From positions 270,501 through 334,500 of the forward strand of contig JAPDFW010000147.1 in NCBI GenBank assembly GCA_028826165.1: a DNA stretch of 64,000 nucleotides, read 5' to 3'. Every line of letters starts with the position of its first letter. The first letter of the stretch is position 1. Both the position numbers and the translations under genes were made by a program. Under the pieces are notes generated by a model that saw nothing but the letters and a program-made list of their open reading frames with translations, did not search any database and was not told the origin of the DNA. The stretch is from Anaeramoeba ignava. Taxonomy: Eukaryota; Metamonada; Anaeramoebidae. This document shows, in pieces, positions 44,601 through 56,524 of this stretch.

Positions 44601-44983
44601 ATCAAAATTCAAATCAAAATTCAAATCAAGAAATTAATCAAAATTCAAATCAAAATTCAAATCAAGAAATTAATCAAGATTCAAATCAAAATTTAAATCA
44701 AAATTCAAATCAAGAAATTAAAGAAGGAATTAATCAAGAAATTAATAAAGAAATTAATCAAGATTCAAATCAAAATTCAAATCAAAATTCAAATCAAGAT
44801 TCAAATCAAAATTCAAATCAAAATTCAAATCAAAATTCAAATCAAGATTCAAATCAAAATTCAAATCAAGATTCAAATCAAAATTCAAATCAAGATTCAA
44901 ATCAAAATTCAAATCAAGATTCAAATCAAAATTCAAATCAAATTCCAAATCAAAATCCAAATCAAGATTTAAAAGAAAATTAA
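41652..44983 (+). CDS. Acid lipase-like alpha/beta hydrolase with low-complexity extensions
   Basis: Exons 41652-42767, 43361-44278 and 44416-44983 encode about 866 residues. The lipase domain matches the gastric/lysosomal acid lipase family: MGYSIEQHTVFTEDGYHLCL, VVLLQHGVCDTAFSW, LADQG|YKVFIANSRGNS, nucleophile YIGHSQGTTQM, acid GSIDQLSDLKDV, and the His site NIGFAHLD|FTIGTQ. The last two are restored only by splicing. These enzymes hydrolyse triacylglycerols and sterol esters. The N-terminal 270 residues are unusual: TWRKLTTSVEKIVTTGKK, then NSKEKE/NSNQ repeats and an amphipathic stretch (NSFKKGFSDIFEET), with no signal peptide. The C-terminus is another 150 residues of DSNQNSNQ. One extra base near 42485 must be skipped to join the N-terminal part to EKNINIFIREMGYS. 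The alternative is two genes; but no start exists for the lipase upstream of its domain edge, so I favour one gene. Confidence 0.8.
42768..43360 (+). repeat. Lipase intron 1: ATTTAAAATATTTATTTCTAA array
   Basis: A 593 bp GT-AG intron of about 20-22 bp units (AAATTTAAAATATTTATTTC). The coding strand is without G except at the ends. Confidence 0.85.
44279..44415 (+). repeat. Lipase intron 2 with AATAATTTAATC repeats
   Basis: A 137 bp intron, donor GTAATA, acceptor TATTTAG. Its first 100 bp are twelve-base units AATAATTTAATA/C. It splits the Asp codon after the catalytic His. Confidence 0.8.
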
Positions 44984-45221
44984 AAGAAAATTAAACTTTT
45001 TGAACAAAACTTCTAAACTAAATTCAATTCAAATTTTTTTTTTTTGATTAAAGAAAAACATTAAGAATAAACAAATTAAAGAGTTGAAAATCAATTTTTA
45101 TTCCTTTGAAAAATCAAAAAAAAAGTGTTTTTTTTGGTAATCAATTTGTAAAAAAAAATGATGTTTTTTTTGAATTTGATTAAAAAAAGAAAGAAAAATA
45201 AAAAAGACTAAAATGATTGGA
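44984..45221. other. Convergent intergenic spacer
   Basis: Between the lipase stop and the tetraspan stop. A/T-rich with short T runs and no repeats of note; nothing else seen. Confidence 0.5.
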
Positions 45222-48200
45222 TTAAACCTGATCACCAGTCTTTTGTGAATCTGAATCTTCAATTGAATCAGCTGTGAATATAAGGAAAATATCCAAAATA
45301 ACCTAATTTTATATTTTAATTTTATATTTAATTTTAATTTTAATTTTAATTTTTTAATTTTAATTTTAAATTTTAATTTTAAATTTAATTTTAATTTTAA
45401 TTTTAATTTTAAATTTTAATTTTAAAATTTTAATTTCAATTTTAATTTTAATTTTAATTTTTAATTTTAATCAAAATTTAATTTTAATTTCAAATTTTTT
45501 TAATTTTAATTTTAATTTTAAAGATTCAAATTTTAATTTTTAATTTTAATTTTAATTTTTAATTTTAATTTTAATTTTAATTTTAATTTTATATTTAATT
45601 TTAATTTTAATTTTAATTTTAAATTTATTTTTAATTTTAAATTTTAATTTTAAATTTAATTTTAATTTTAATTTTAAATTTTTATTTTAATTTTAATTTT
45701 ATATTTAATTTTAATTTTAATTTTAATTTTAAATTTTATAAATGAATTTTAATTACCAATGCGATAAACTGAAAAGAAGAGCCAGCAGTATAAGTTCTAC
45801 TTTTTCCAATACAACTTGGTTGACCTACACAATATCCAACATAAATTGTGTTTGTTGCAATTACCAATAAAGCAAGGAAAGGGAAAATTAAAAGATTAAT
45901 AAATGTTCTTGCTTTGTCTGTTAATTTTTGGATTAATTGAAGTGCTAAAAGAATTCAAAAAGAAATAACACAAAAATGCAAACTACAAATTGTAATCCCA
46001 TTGATTTTTTTTCTACTGTAGTAAAAGAACCAAGTGCACTAATTGCAAGAATGAACCCAAACTTTTTAATTTAAAAATAATTATTAAATTAATTATTAAA
46101 ATTATTATTAAATTTATTATTAAAATTATTATTAAAATAATTATTAAATTTATTATTATAATTATTAATAAATTTATTATTAAAATTATTATTAAAATTA
46201 TTATTAAAATTATTATTAAAATTATTATTAAAATTATTATTAAAATTATTATTAAATTTATTATTAAATTTATTATTAAATTTATTATTAAATTTATTAT
46301 TAAATTTATTATAAAATTCATTATTAAATTTATTATTAAATTTATTATTAAATTTTATTTTAAACATTTTAATTTGAATAAATTTTTTTTTGAATTAAAT
46401 TTATTATTTTAAAATTTATTATTAAATTTAATTATTTTTAATTTTATTTTTAAATTTATTATTAAATTATTTATTAAATTAATTATTAAATTTATTATTA
46501 AATTTTTAATTTAATTTTAAATTTTAATTTTATTATTAATTTTATTATTAAATTAATTATTAAATTTATTATTAAATTTATTATTAAATTTATTATTAAA
46601 ATCATTTGTTGAATTAAAATTATTAAATTAATTATTAAAATTATTATTAAATTGATTATTAAAATTATTATTAAAATTATTATTAAAATTATTAAAATTA
46701 TTATTAGCAAGGAAAGGGGAAAATTATTAAGATTATTAAAATTAATTATTAAATTTTTATTAAAATTATTAATAAATTTATTAGAAAGAAAACAAAATTG
46801 ACAAATTTAATTATTAAATTTTTTATTAGTAAAATTTATTATTAAATTATTAAAATGAATTAAACTTTTTATTATTTAAATTTATTATTAAAATTATTAT
46901 TAAATTTATTATTAAATTTATTATTAAATTTATTATTAAAATTCATTATTAAAATTATTATTAAATTATTATTAAATTTATTATTAAATTTATTATTAAA
47001 ATTCATTATTAAATTTATTATTAAAATTATTATTAAAATTATTATTAAATTCCCATTATTAAATTTATTATTAAAATTATTATTAAAATTATTATTAAAA
47101 TTATTATTAAATTTATTATTAAATTTATTATTAAATTTATTATTAAAATTATTATTAAAATTATTATTAAATTTATTATTAAATTTATTATTAAATTTAT
47201 TATTAAATTTATTATTAAATTATTTATTAAATTTATTATTAAAATTATTTATTAAATTTATTATTAAATTTATTTATTAAAATTTATTATTAAAATTATT
47301 AAATTATTAACATTATTAAATTTATTATTAAATTCAATTATTAAATTTATTATTAAATTATTATTAAAATTATTATTAAAATTATTATTAAATTTATTAT
47401 TAAATTTATTATTAAAATTTATTATTAAATTCATTATTAAAATTATTATTAAAAATTATTATTAAAATTATTATTAAATTTATTATTAAATTTATTATTA
47501 AATTTATTATTAAATTCATTATTAAATTCATTATTAAAATTATTATTAAAATTATTAAAAAAAAAAATTATTAAATTTGTTGAATTAAATTCATTATTAA
47601 AATTATTATTAAATTCATTATTAAAATTATTATTAAATTTAAATTATTAAAATTATTAATTAAAAATTATTATTAAAATTATTATTAAAATTATTAAATT
47701 TATTATTAAATTCATTTGTTGAATTAAATTTATTATTAAATTTATTATTAAAATTATTAAATTCATTATTAAATTTATTATTAAAATTATTATTAAAATT
47801 ATTATTAAATTCATTGTTATTAAAATTATTATTAAATTTATTATTAAATTTATTATTAAATTTATTATTAAAATTATTAAATTCATTATTAAAATTATTA
47901 TTAAAATTATTATTAAATTTATTAATAGCATTATTAACATTATGCTAAATTCATTTGTTGAATTAAAATTATTATTAAATTTATTATTAAATTTGTTATT
48001 AAAATTATTATTAAATTAATTATTAAAATTATTAAATTCATTATTAAATTTATTATTAAATTTATTGTTAAAATTATTATTAAATTTATTATTAAATTTA
48101 TTATTAAATTTATTTGTTGAATTAAATTATTATTAAATTCATTATTAAAATTCATTATTAAATTCATTTTATTAAATTTATTATTAAATTTAATAAACCA

Positions 48201-48444
48201 AAATTATTATTAAAATTATTATAAAATTCATTATAAAATTTATTATAAAATTTATTATTAAATTTATTATTAAATTTATTATTAAATTTATTATTAAATT
48301 TATTAATAACATTATTAAAATTATTAAAATTATTTGTTGAATTAAAATTTATTATTAAATTTTTAAAAAAAAGAAAAGAAAAATTTTAATTACAAAATTT
48401 AAACCATGTGCAACTAAAGAACCTAAAAACCAAATTGCTGCCAT
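45222..48444 (-). CDS. Four-span membrane protein with giant repeat intron
   Basis: Three exons, 48444-48394, 46061-45757 and 45302-45222, about 145 residues. Exon 1 gives MAAIWFLGSLVAHGLNF, exon 2 FGFILAISALGSFTTVEKKS through SSFQFIAL, exon 3 VILDIFLIFTADSIEDSDSQ ending KTGDQV. Four hydrophobic spans are visible (about 3-27, 38-61, 73-95 and 110-128). A cysteine-bearing loop, YVGYCVGQPSCIGKSRTY, lies between spans 3 and 4. The pattern resembles a small MARVEL- or tetraspan-like protein; no family is certain. One base must be added in a TTTT run near 45947 to keep exon 2 open (LFLFEFF then LALQLIQK). I assembled it from splice sites and hydrophobicity, so the call is less secure than others. 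Intron 1 is 2332 bp, sixteen times longer than exon 1 plus exon 3 combined. Confidence 0.72.
45303..45756 (-). repeat. Tetraspan intron 2: AAAATT array
   Basis: A 454 bp intron, mostly AAAATT hexamers on the coding strand, with a GTAATT donor and an AAATTAG acceptor. Confidence 0.8.
46062..48393 (-). repeat. Tetraspan intron 1: TTATTAAA array
   Basis: A 2332 bp intron of 8-9 bp AATTTAATA/AATTTTAATAA-type units on the coding strand. A longer spacer word, CATTTGTTGAATTAAA (plus strand), recurs near 46602, 47575, 47709, 47950 and 48109. The stretch 46700-46880 contains words from exon 2 of the same gene (see findings). Confidence 0.85.
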
Positions 48445-48560
48445 TTTTAAAAATAAAAGAAAGTAATTTTTTTTTTTTTTAAATTGAAAAAAAAAGTAAA
48501 AAAGAAAATGAAAAAAATGAAAAAAAAAAAAGAAAAAGAAAATTATTTTTTAAATTATTA
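48445..48560 (-). promoter_or_regulatory. Start-proximal element of the tetraspan gene
   Basis: On the coding strand TTTTTTTCATTTTTTTCATT at about 48505-48530 precedes the ATG at 48444 by some 65 bp. This block also holds the 3' flank of the RRP43 gene. Confidence 0.4.
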
Positions 48561-48575
48561 ATCTTTTGAAAAAAA

Positions 48576-49514
48576 TTAGTAATTTTTTATTTTTTTATTT
48601 ATTTTATTTTTTTCTTTTGAATTAAAAGAGGAAGAAAATACATTTTGTTTTAAAAATTCTACTCTTTTTTTTGCCAATTCAAAACATTTTTTAATCTTTT
48701 TTTCAATAATAATTTTACCGCCAGGTTTATAAACTGAACAAATTGAACCATCACTTGAAAAAACAATTGTAAATTGAGAATCCAAAACTTTTTCTTCTTC
48801 TGATGTTGGATCTGCAAGTAAATATTCACGAAAAAAACCAAAAGTAATTGGAAATAAAACATTTCTAATTGGAATTTCAAAAAATTTTTTCTTTTGATCA
48901 TCAATTAAGATCTCAAAAGGTTTTTCATAGCTGTCATTTTTGACAGTTGATAAATTTTCCCCATTTAAAGAATCAATCTTTTCTTCTTGAGAAACCCTGA
49001 ATATTTCTTCGGGTATTCTTGCATGAAACAGAGTCATAAACACAGAAATCAAAGCAGCATCAAAAATTGAACCATCATGATTTAAGCAGTAAACATCAAC
49101 ATTCAAACACAGAACATGATGGGAATCAATTTTGAATAAAGGGTTTTCGAAATCAATCGCGTTAGAGTTTTTAATTAGACGATATATATGCTGCTGGATG
49201 GCTTTATCTTCGTCTGGCTGGGAATCATGTGTAATTTCTGGTGAACAAATTGGAAGAAAATTAACTGATAATTGAAAAATTCCTTGATTTTCTGCATTTT
49301 CATTAATTGCAACTGCCTCTGCTGTCAAAGCGGAAATTACGGATGTCTTTCCTAGTTTCACAATAGATGAGCCATGTGATGTTGTTATTGTTCCTGTTAC
49401 ATATACTATTTTTCGGAAATCTTCCGTTTTTCTGTCATCATTTCTTTTTCCTTCTTTTAATTTTGACTCTAAAAATTCAGTTGGAAATATTGTTCTTAAT
49501 TTCGTAAAATCCAT
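48576..49514 (-). CDS. RRP43: Exosome complex subunit RRP43 (EXOSC8-like)
   Basis: An intact 312-residue single-exon gene of the RNase PH family. The N-terminus (FLESKLKEGKRNDDRKTEDF RKIVYVTGTITTSHGSSIVK LGKTSVISALTAE) matches Rrp43/EXOSC8, one of the six ring subunits of the eukaryotic RNA exosome, which degrades and trims RNA. Further family blocks are NFLPICSPE, FKIDSHHVLCLNVDVYCLNH, DGSIFDAALISVFMTLFHAR, FREYLLADPTSEEEKVLDSQ FTIVFSSDGSICSVYKPGG. As in other Rrp43 proteins, phosphorolytic catalytic residues are not expected to be functional. A Ser/Asn/Asp loop (LNGENLSTVKNDSYEKPF) is inserted near residue 190 and the tail is Lys-rich. It is 131 bp from the tetraspan start on the same strand. 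Confidence 0.93.
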   Translation of the reverse strand: MDFTKLRTIFPTEFLESKLKEGKRNDDRKTEDFRKIVYVTGTITTSHGSSIVKLGKTSVISALTAEAVAINENAENQGIFQLSVNFLPICSPEITHDSQPDEDKAIQQHIYRLIKNSNAIDFENPLFKIDSHHVLCLNVDVYCLNHDGSIFDAALISVFMTLFHARIPEEIFRVSQEEKIDSLNGENLSTVKNDSYEKPFEILIDDQKKKFFEIPIRNVLFPITFGFFREYLLADPTSEEEKVLDSQFTIVFSSDGSICSVYKPGGKIIIEKKIKKCFELAKKRVEFLKQNVFSSSFNSKEKNKINKKIKNY

Positions 49515-49657
49515 TTTATTTATGAACTTAGTATTAAATCAAAATGATGAAGAAAAAAAATGAAAACCAAAAAAATGAAAATCAAAAAAATTTTTTTGAA
49601 ATTTTAATTTCCTCATTTTAAATTGTTAATTTTGATTTAATTTGATAAGTTTTATTG

Positions 49658-52600
49658 TTATAAATCTTTTAATGTTGAATTTCTGAAACTTTTATTAAGA
49701 TCCAAAATCATTTTGTTTCTTTTTTGTTTAAATATTTTTGAAATTGTTCTTTTTCGATCATTTTCTTCCTCTTTTTCTTTTTCATTTTCTTTCAAAATAT
49801 TTCTTTCATGGATTTTTTGATTTTCATCATTTGAAATTGAAAAAATGGATTGATCAAAATCAGAAGAAATTTTTAAATCTTGAGAAGAATTTTGAAGATG
49901 ATTTTGTTGAGAATTTCTAGCTAAAAAAAAAATAAATAAATTAAAACATTAAATAAAAAAAAAATTTTTTTTTTTTGGATCAATAAATTTTAGTCCAAAT
50001 TTACTTTTTAAACTTAATATTGCTTTCTTTTCATATGCACATGATTTACAAGACTCAAAACTTATAAATTCTTTATCAAATCCAATTTTCCACCAACGAA
50101 CAAAAGTTAACTTTTTGCAAAACTTACATTCTTTTTGAATAAAATTAATTAATTTACTTGAATAAGAATCAAGAAATTTTTTATGTCTTTTCATTTTGAA
50201 CATAAAAACTCCAGTATTCAAAACGGAAAACAATAAAATAACCAGCAAAGTAGCTAAACTTTTAGAAACGAAAGAATAAGTATTTGATTCCAAAAATTCA
50301 GAATCAAAAATTGGTTGAAAAGTCTCAATTGCATCATCACTTACAAAATATTTTTGTGTTAAATCCTTAATAATTGCAGATATTGTCATGTTTCCATTAA
50401 TATAAATTGCGCTCGAATAAACACAAGGTTTCTCAGAAACGCAAAAGGATTTATTGAATCTATAATCAGCAATATTCAAAGAATTTAAATCCATTAAATT
50501 TTGGGGTTTTTCTCCTTCAATATTGCAATATAAAATCACAAGATGATTTTCTTGTGAGAAATTTTGTTCATTTTCTGATAATAAAATTTCAACTGAATCC
50601 GTTGATTGATTAAATTTAATTAAAGGAGTTGGCAATTTCTTTAGGATATGAATTGTAAAATTTTGGATCTCACTATCAACATGATGATCCATAACAACTT
50701 TTGCTTTCAGATCCAAAAAAGATTCTAAAGAAGGATTCGGAAGAGCAAAAGGATTTGAATAAACAAGGAATTCTGAGTTATTAACTGAATATTCAATTAT
50801 TCCTCCATTTGTTGTTGATAAATTGATCATACTTTGAGAGCACACATAAATATTATTATTAATAGTCTCGAGATTGGAAATCACAACTGAACTAATTGAT
50901 TCTTGGAGTATTGAGAAGTTGAATATATTGATGTCACTTGGATCATAACCTTCCAAAAATGCTTGAGTAGTGAGAATTGTATTTTGTGTAATATAAATTG
51001 AACTGGTATTAAAAATTGTAGAAAATTGGCTCACATCTGAACCATCTGTTGTGTATCTAATCGAAATACCAGATAGTTTCTCTGTTTGATTTGTTCCAAG
51101 TGAAATATTTACTGAGATTGAATAACAATTTTCTTCATTATAAATTTGATCAATTGGTTCATAATAAACAGATTCTAGTTGATCTCGAGTGAGGAATATC
51201 CCAGTTGACATTGGACTCAATTGATAATCTACATGTTCTGCAATTATATTGACAATGTATTGATTATTTGGCTTCGTCAAAGTGAAATAATTTGATCCAT
51301 TAATCTTGGGAGATGTTCTAGTTGGTGTTTCCCCCTCAAATTCTATTCTTATTACGGACTCAGGAACACTTTCGTTATTTGGATTGCTGATATAAACACG
51401 AGTTCCTGATGGAATAGTTACGCTGAACTTTCGGGATTCTTCAATTTCATTGATATTTTGTTTTTGTGTGAAAATCAAATTTTCTTGATTCTTAAAAGAT
51501 TTTTCTTCAAATCCAATAAAATGTGGCTGAAGAAGCTGATTTTCTAGATAGACACACTGATTATTCATCAAAACAAACATTGAACCACAAACACAATCTG
51601 AAAAAGAACTGCGAGGATAATTACTTGAGATTGAATATTGAGGGCAAGGAACACAATCTAACAAAGAAGAACTTGCATTTTCAATCAAAATACTTGAATT
51701 CAAAATTAAAGGATCAAATGGAACTCCAATTTCTCCACTTGCGATTGGAACTTGGAAATTATTTACAATAAGAGAGCCAGCATTCGAAGTATTAATCTCA
51801 ATATTTCCATTTGGCAACAAATAAGAATTTTCATCAGCAACAAAAATATTCATCAAAAAAACACCTTTTTCTGTGTTTCCCATTGAATTATAATTATAAA
51901 GTTTTGCCAATGAAATGTTGTATTGTTTCCCAAGATCAAGTGATATTCTCAAGTAACCTGTTATTTGGCTGATAAATTGATCATTTGGATCTGTGCTTGT
52001 GAAATTTCCATCAAATATTCTGTTGCATGTGTTGTTTATCCCTGAAGAATCATCTCCTGCTTCTGTGCAATTTGTCACTTGTATTTTTTCTAGTTTTTCA
52101 TTGAATAATTCAATTTCACCAAATCCTATTTGATCATAATCAGTGCAATTTCCCCAACAAGTTGTTGATTCTAATGTAATGTATCTCCCTTGTAATGTTT
52201 TGATTTCTCCATTCTCACAATCACATTTGCATGGCTCTGTTATATTAATATGTTTTAGTTTGTTCATACATTTTGGAACACATTTATTAGAAGGAATACA
52301 GATTTCTTCTTGAGGATTTTCGCAAATACAAGAACAACTAGAATTTTGAATATTTTTTAATAAATTGAATATTTTTTTGAATATTTTTTTGAATATTTTT
52401 TACTTTTCATCTCTAATTGATCCAAATCCACAAGGTTCATAACAAACTCCTCCACAAATCTCATAAGGTGATGAACATCCAACAGAAATTACATGGTTAG
52501 TTTGGAAAAATCCAACCATTTCTCTTTCTAAAAAATTTGAATGAATCTTGATTTCATCCAAACTTACAAATTCAAGAAAATTTGCTTCGTCTTTTGTTCC

Positions 52601-55493
52601 AAGAAAAAAAATACAAACATCATCTTCAGATAAATGTTTAATTGATACTCGGTTTGAATCAATTCTCTCAATTGAAATGAGCTTTCCATTTTCATAAAAG
52701 AAAATACAAGTTGAATTAACAGAAATTGCAAAATGATTCCAATTTGAAAAATCAATATAAAAATCATTTGATTTAAAAATGAATTTTGTTCCATTTTCAA
52801 GAAGAAATGAAACACTAATTTTTGAGGATTCTTGTGATTCGTTTTGTTGCAAAAAAACATCAAATAAAGGATCAACTCCAACAATATAAACATTTTCAAA
52901 ACTAGAATTTTCTGGTTTGATCCAAAATTCTACAGAAAAGGGAACAATTAGTAAATTTTTGGAAGGAAGTTGAGCATAAAATTGAAAAGGTTGATAAATT
53001 TCACAATTATCAAATCCATGACCAGAACTTGAAAAACTTTGTAAAAATAAAGGAAGTAAAAAGGGGAAGGAACAAGGAATGTTTGAGTTATTATTTTCAG
53101 GAGAATAAAACCCAATTTCACTAGGCAAACAGCTATTAGAATCTTTATAAAAATCAGGAAGAATGCAGAGAAAAGGACATTGAGGACCCATAAGTTCTTG
53201 TTGTGTATATATAGCAATTGAATCATTATCTGGCTTGTTTTCACATGAAAACCATCCATTTGTTTTTGCTGGAGAAAATCTTCCTGGTGATACAAGCTCA
53301 CATTCAAATGACAAATAATATCCTTCAATTTCACATGCAAATTCACAATTATCTTCTCCATTTCCATTTGATGTATACACCATTGATTTTGGATATGGAT
53401 AATTTGGTTTTGTTGTGCAATTATATTGATTACAATCTCCTGCTGGTGAATAAAAGCCTGCTTCACAAACTTTTATTCCTTCTGTATCACAATAAACATC
53501 AATTCCACAATAAAAAGATGGGCATTCTTCTTCTTGGATTTGGATTTGGATTTGATTTTGGATTTGATTTTGATTTTGATTTTGATTTTGATTTTCATTT
53601 TGATTTTGATTTTCATTTTCATTTTGATTTTCTCTAAAATTCAAAAAATCTCCATTATGTATACTAATGTTTGTTGTCTTAATTACACATGAATAATCTC
53701 CAAATTTTTCCTCAGTTCTATAAAAATCAAATTCAACATTACAATCCAAATTTAATGAATCATTTAGAAATGATAAATTTAAAGGAGTTTCAAACAAACA
53801 TTCAATATTTTCCATATTGTTTTGATATTGTTGATCACTTTTAATCACAGTTTCATTATTTACTAAAAACTCCAAAAAAATATTTCTATCTAAAAGAAGA
53901 TGACAATAACGAAGACTTGAATTTGTTTCTATTTTCAATTTCCAGCAAGAAATAATAACATTATCAGGCTGAGAAAGATGTTCTGAATTAATCACAAGAA
54001 TCACTTCTTGCATCGAATTTGTTATTGAAGTTGCAAATTGATTAAAATTTTCAATATTCCTTTCCCAATTATAAAGAGTTTCATTTAAACACTCATCTGG
54101 AGGATAATTCAGAAAATCACACTCTTGTTCTGAATTCATTTCTAACATTCCTTGTTGTTGGATTAGAGAATTTAATATTCCTGCCCAAAGAACATAATTT
54201 TCGCACATTTCCAAAAAATCAAGTTCTGTTTGAACTGTTGATAATTTTTGTGAAGAAAATCCAATTAAATTAAATGTACTTAAAATTGTTTCAATATATT
54301 TTGTTTCGAAATGATTGCTAATATTTTCAACAAGATTTGATAATTCAACAAAACTCATATCTTCAATCGAAATTCTATCTGCCATCAAAGAAATTGTTGC
54401 AAATTCTTTCAAAACTGAAAATAATTCAATCAATTCTTGAATAAATTCCAACCGAGTATTATATAAAGAATTTGCAACTGAAAAAGAAACTCCACTTGAA
54501 ATCATATTTTGTTTTAAAATTTCCAACTTTGATTGCAAAAATATTTGAGTTTTTTCTTGGAAATAATCACTTAAATCAACCACAATTTCTTGCCATTTTG
54601 ATTTTACTATTTCTAAATCACTTTGTTTTTGATCAATTTTTTCATAAAGTGTTTCAATTTCTTTTTTTTCACTATTTTGTGATTCATTTCCTACAATCTG
54701 ATCCCAAATAATTTTAGTTTCATTTTTATAAAGCAGTTGAATAAATTGAATATTTTTCAAAATTTCCACTTTCAATCTAATTTGGAAAATTTCTTGGATA
54801 TTTTCTTGAATATTCATTGAAAAATTTGAGAACGGCTTTAAAGATTGATTTAAATAATTCCAACAAGTTTCATTCCCATTCAAAATTGAATTGTTTTCTA
54901 ATTCAAAATTTAGATTTTCAAAATTTAAGATTGAAACCAATTTTCCTTCTTCATCATTTAATCTTGAAAACATTGTAAGAATTGTTTCAAATGTTGAATA
55001 ATTGAAGTTTTCAGCTTCTATTGTTTCACAAATTGTATTATTTTTTTCTTTAAGAAGAATTGGAATTTCTCCATTTATTTGTTCAGAAATTTGTTGAAAT
55101 TTTTCATAATTTTTCACTTTTATTTATTTTAAATTTTTTTTGATTAAAAAAAAATGGAATAAATTTTTATTTTAAATTTCTTTTGAATTTTTTACTTACT
55201 TAAATTAGTTAATATTTCTTGATAATTTGTTAATTCATTTTGATCACCTTTTTTATTTTTATTTTTATTATTTTTATTTTATTTTTCTTTTTAGATTTGA
55301 TTATTTTTATTTTGATTATTTTTATTTTGATTATTATTTTGATTATTTTTATTTTTAGATTTGATTTGATCAAATTGATCATTTTCAAAATTAGATTTTT
55401 CTTTTTATTTTACAACAAACCTTTTAAAATTTGGAAAAAGAATAATAAAAATATTAAAATTTTAAATCTGAAAAAGAAGATGTTGTAATTCAT
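49658..55493 (-). CDS. Large receptor-like single-pass membrane protein, 1809 aa
   Basis: Five exons: 55493-55421, 55247-55200, 55116-52404, 52337-50005 and 49920-49658. Their phases all match and the summed length is 1810 codons. Exon 1 encodes a signal peptide (MNYNIFFFRFKILIFLLFFF). Residues about 40-540 are helical and Asn/Gln/Leu-rich. A Cys-rich EGF-like region (about 545-760) is interrupted by an ENQNQNQ tract. A concanavalin/LamG-like domain lies at about 765-905 (FSVEFWIKPENS, WNHFAISVNSTCIFFYENGK). More Cys clusters follow (CSCICENPQEEICIPSNKC), then a discoidin-like segment (GRYITLESTTCWGNC). A chitobiase/Fn3-associated-like repeat is near 1350 (ISIRYTTDGSDVSQ). The transmembrane segment is at about 1625-1650 (SLATLLVILLFSVLNTGVFM), followed by a 160-residue basic cytosolic tail. 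Many N-x-S/T sites support a secretory location. Its ligand is unknown. Confidence 0.85.
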
Positions 55494-55570
55494 TTAAATT
55501 TAAATATTAAAAGAAAAATGAAAAATGGAAAAATGAAAAATGAAAAAATGAAAAAATAAAAAATAAAAAA
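55494..55570 (-). promoter_or_regulatory. CATTTTT cluster upstream of the receptor-like gene
   Basis: On the coding strand four TTTTTCATTTTT-type elements in 60 bp precede the ATG at 55493, the last about 20 bp away. This is one of the densest clusters of the start-proximal element in the window. Confidence 0.5.
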
Positions 55571-56524
55571 GAAGAGATCAATTAAAGATCTTTTGGAAAA
55601 CTTTTTTTTTGCTTTATTTTTCTTTTATTTAATAATAAAAATAATTAATAAATTTAAACAATAAATTTAATTTAAATATTTTCTCTTTTTTTTTAATTAA
55701 AAATAAATTAAAATATTTATCTTAAAAAAAATATCAATTTTTAATTCAATTTTATTAAATAATTTATTTATATTTTAATTTATTTTCTTAATTTTAAAAC
55801 AATTCTAATTAATTGAAAATTTAATTTAATTAAAATTAATAATAAAAAAAGTGACACTTATTATTTAATTTAATTAAAATGAAAAATAAAAATAAAAATA
55901 AAAAAGAAGAGATCAATTAAAGATCTTTTGGAAAACTTTTTTTTTGCTTTATTTTTCTTTTATTTAATAATAAAAATAATTAATAAATTAAACAATAAAT
56001 TTAATTTAAACATTTTCTCTTTTTAATTAAAAATAAATTAAAATATTTATCTTAAAAAAAAATATCAATTTTAATTCAACTTTTATTAAATAATTTATTT
56101 ATATTTTAATTTATTTTCTTAATTTTAAAACAATTCTAATTAATTGAAAATTTAATTCAATTAAAATTAATAATAAAAAAAGTGACACTTATTATTTAAT
56201 TTAATTAAAATGAAAAAATGAAAAATAAAAATAAAAAAGAAGAGATCAATTAAAGATCTTTTGGAAAACTTTTTTTTTGCTTTATTTTTCTTTTATTTAA
56301 TAATAAAAATAATTAATAATTTAAACATAAATTTAATTTAAATATTTTCTCTTTTTTTTTAATTAAAAATAAATTAAAATATTTATCTTAAAAAAAATAT
56401 CAATTTTCAATTCAATTTTATTAAATAATTTATTTATATTTTAATTTATTTTCTTAATTTTAAAACAATTCTAATTAATTGAAAATTTAATTCAATTAAA
56501 ATTAATAATAAAAAAAGTGACACG
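55571..56524. repeat. Three tandem copies of a 334 bp unit
   Basis: Copies begin at GAAGAGATCAATTAAAGATC near 55571, 55906 and 56239 and end in AAAAAAAGTGACAC before the next copy (last end about 56524). They are nearly identical, differing by a few single-base indels in A/T runs. They occupy the gap between the divergent receptor-like and Dispatched-like genes. The unit contains GATC-rich and TTTTGGAAAACTTTTTTTTT segments but no ORF. Confidence 0.9.

Noticed and set aside
55571-56524. CRISPR-like array
   Set aside because: Only three direct 334 bp units without unique spacers, in a eukaryote.
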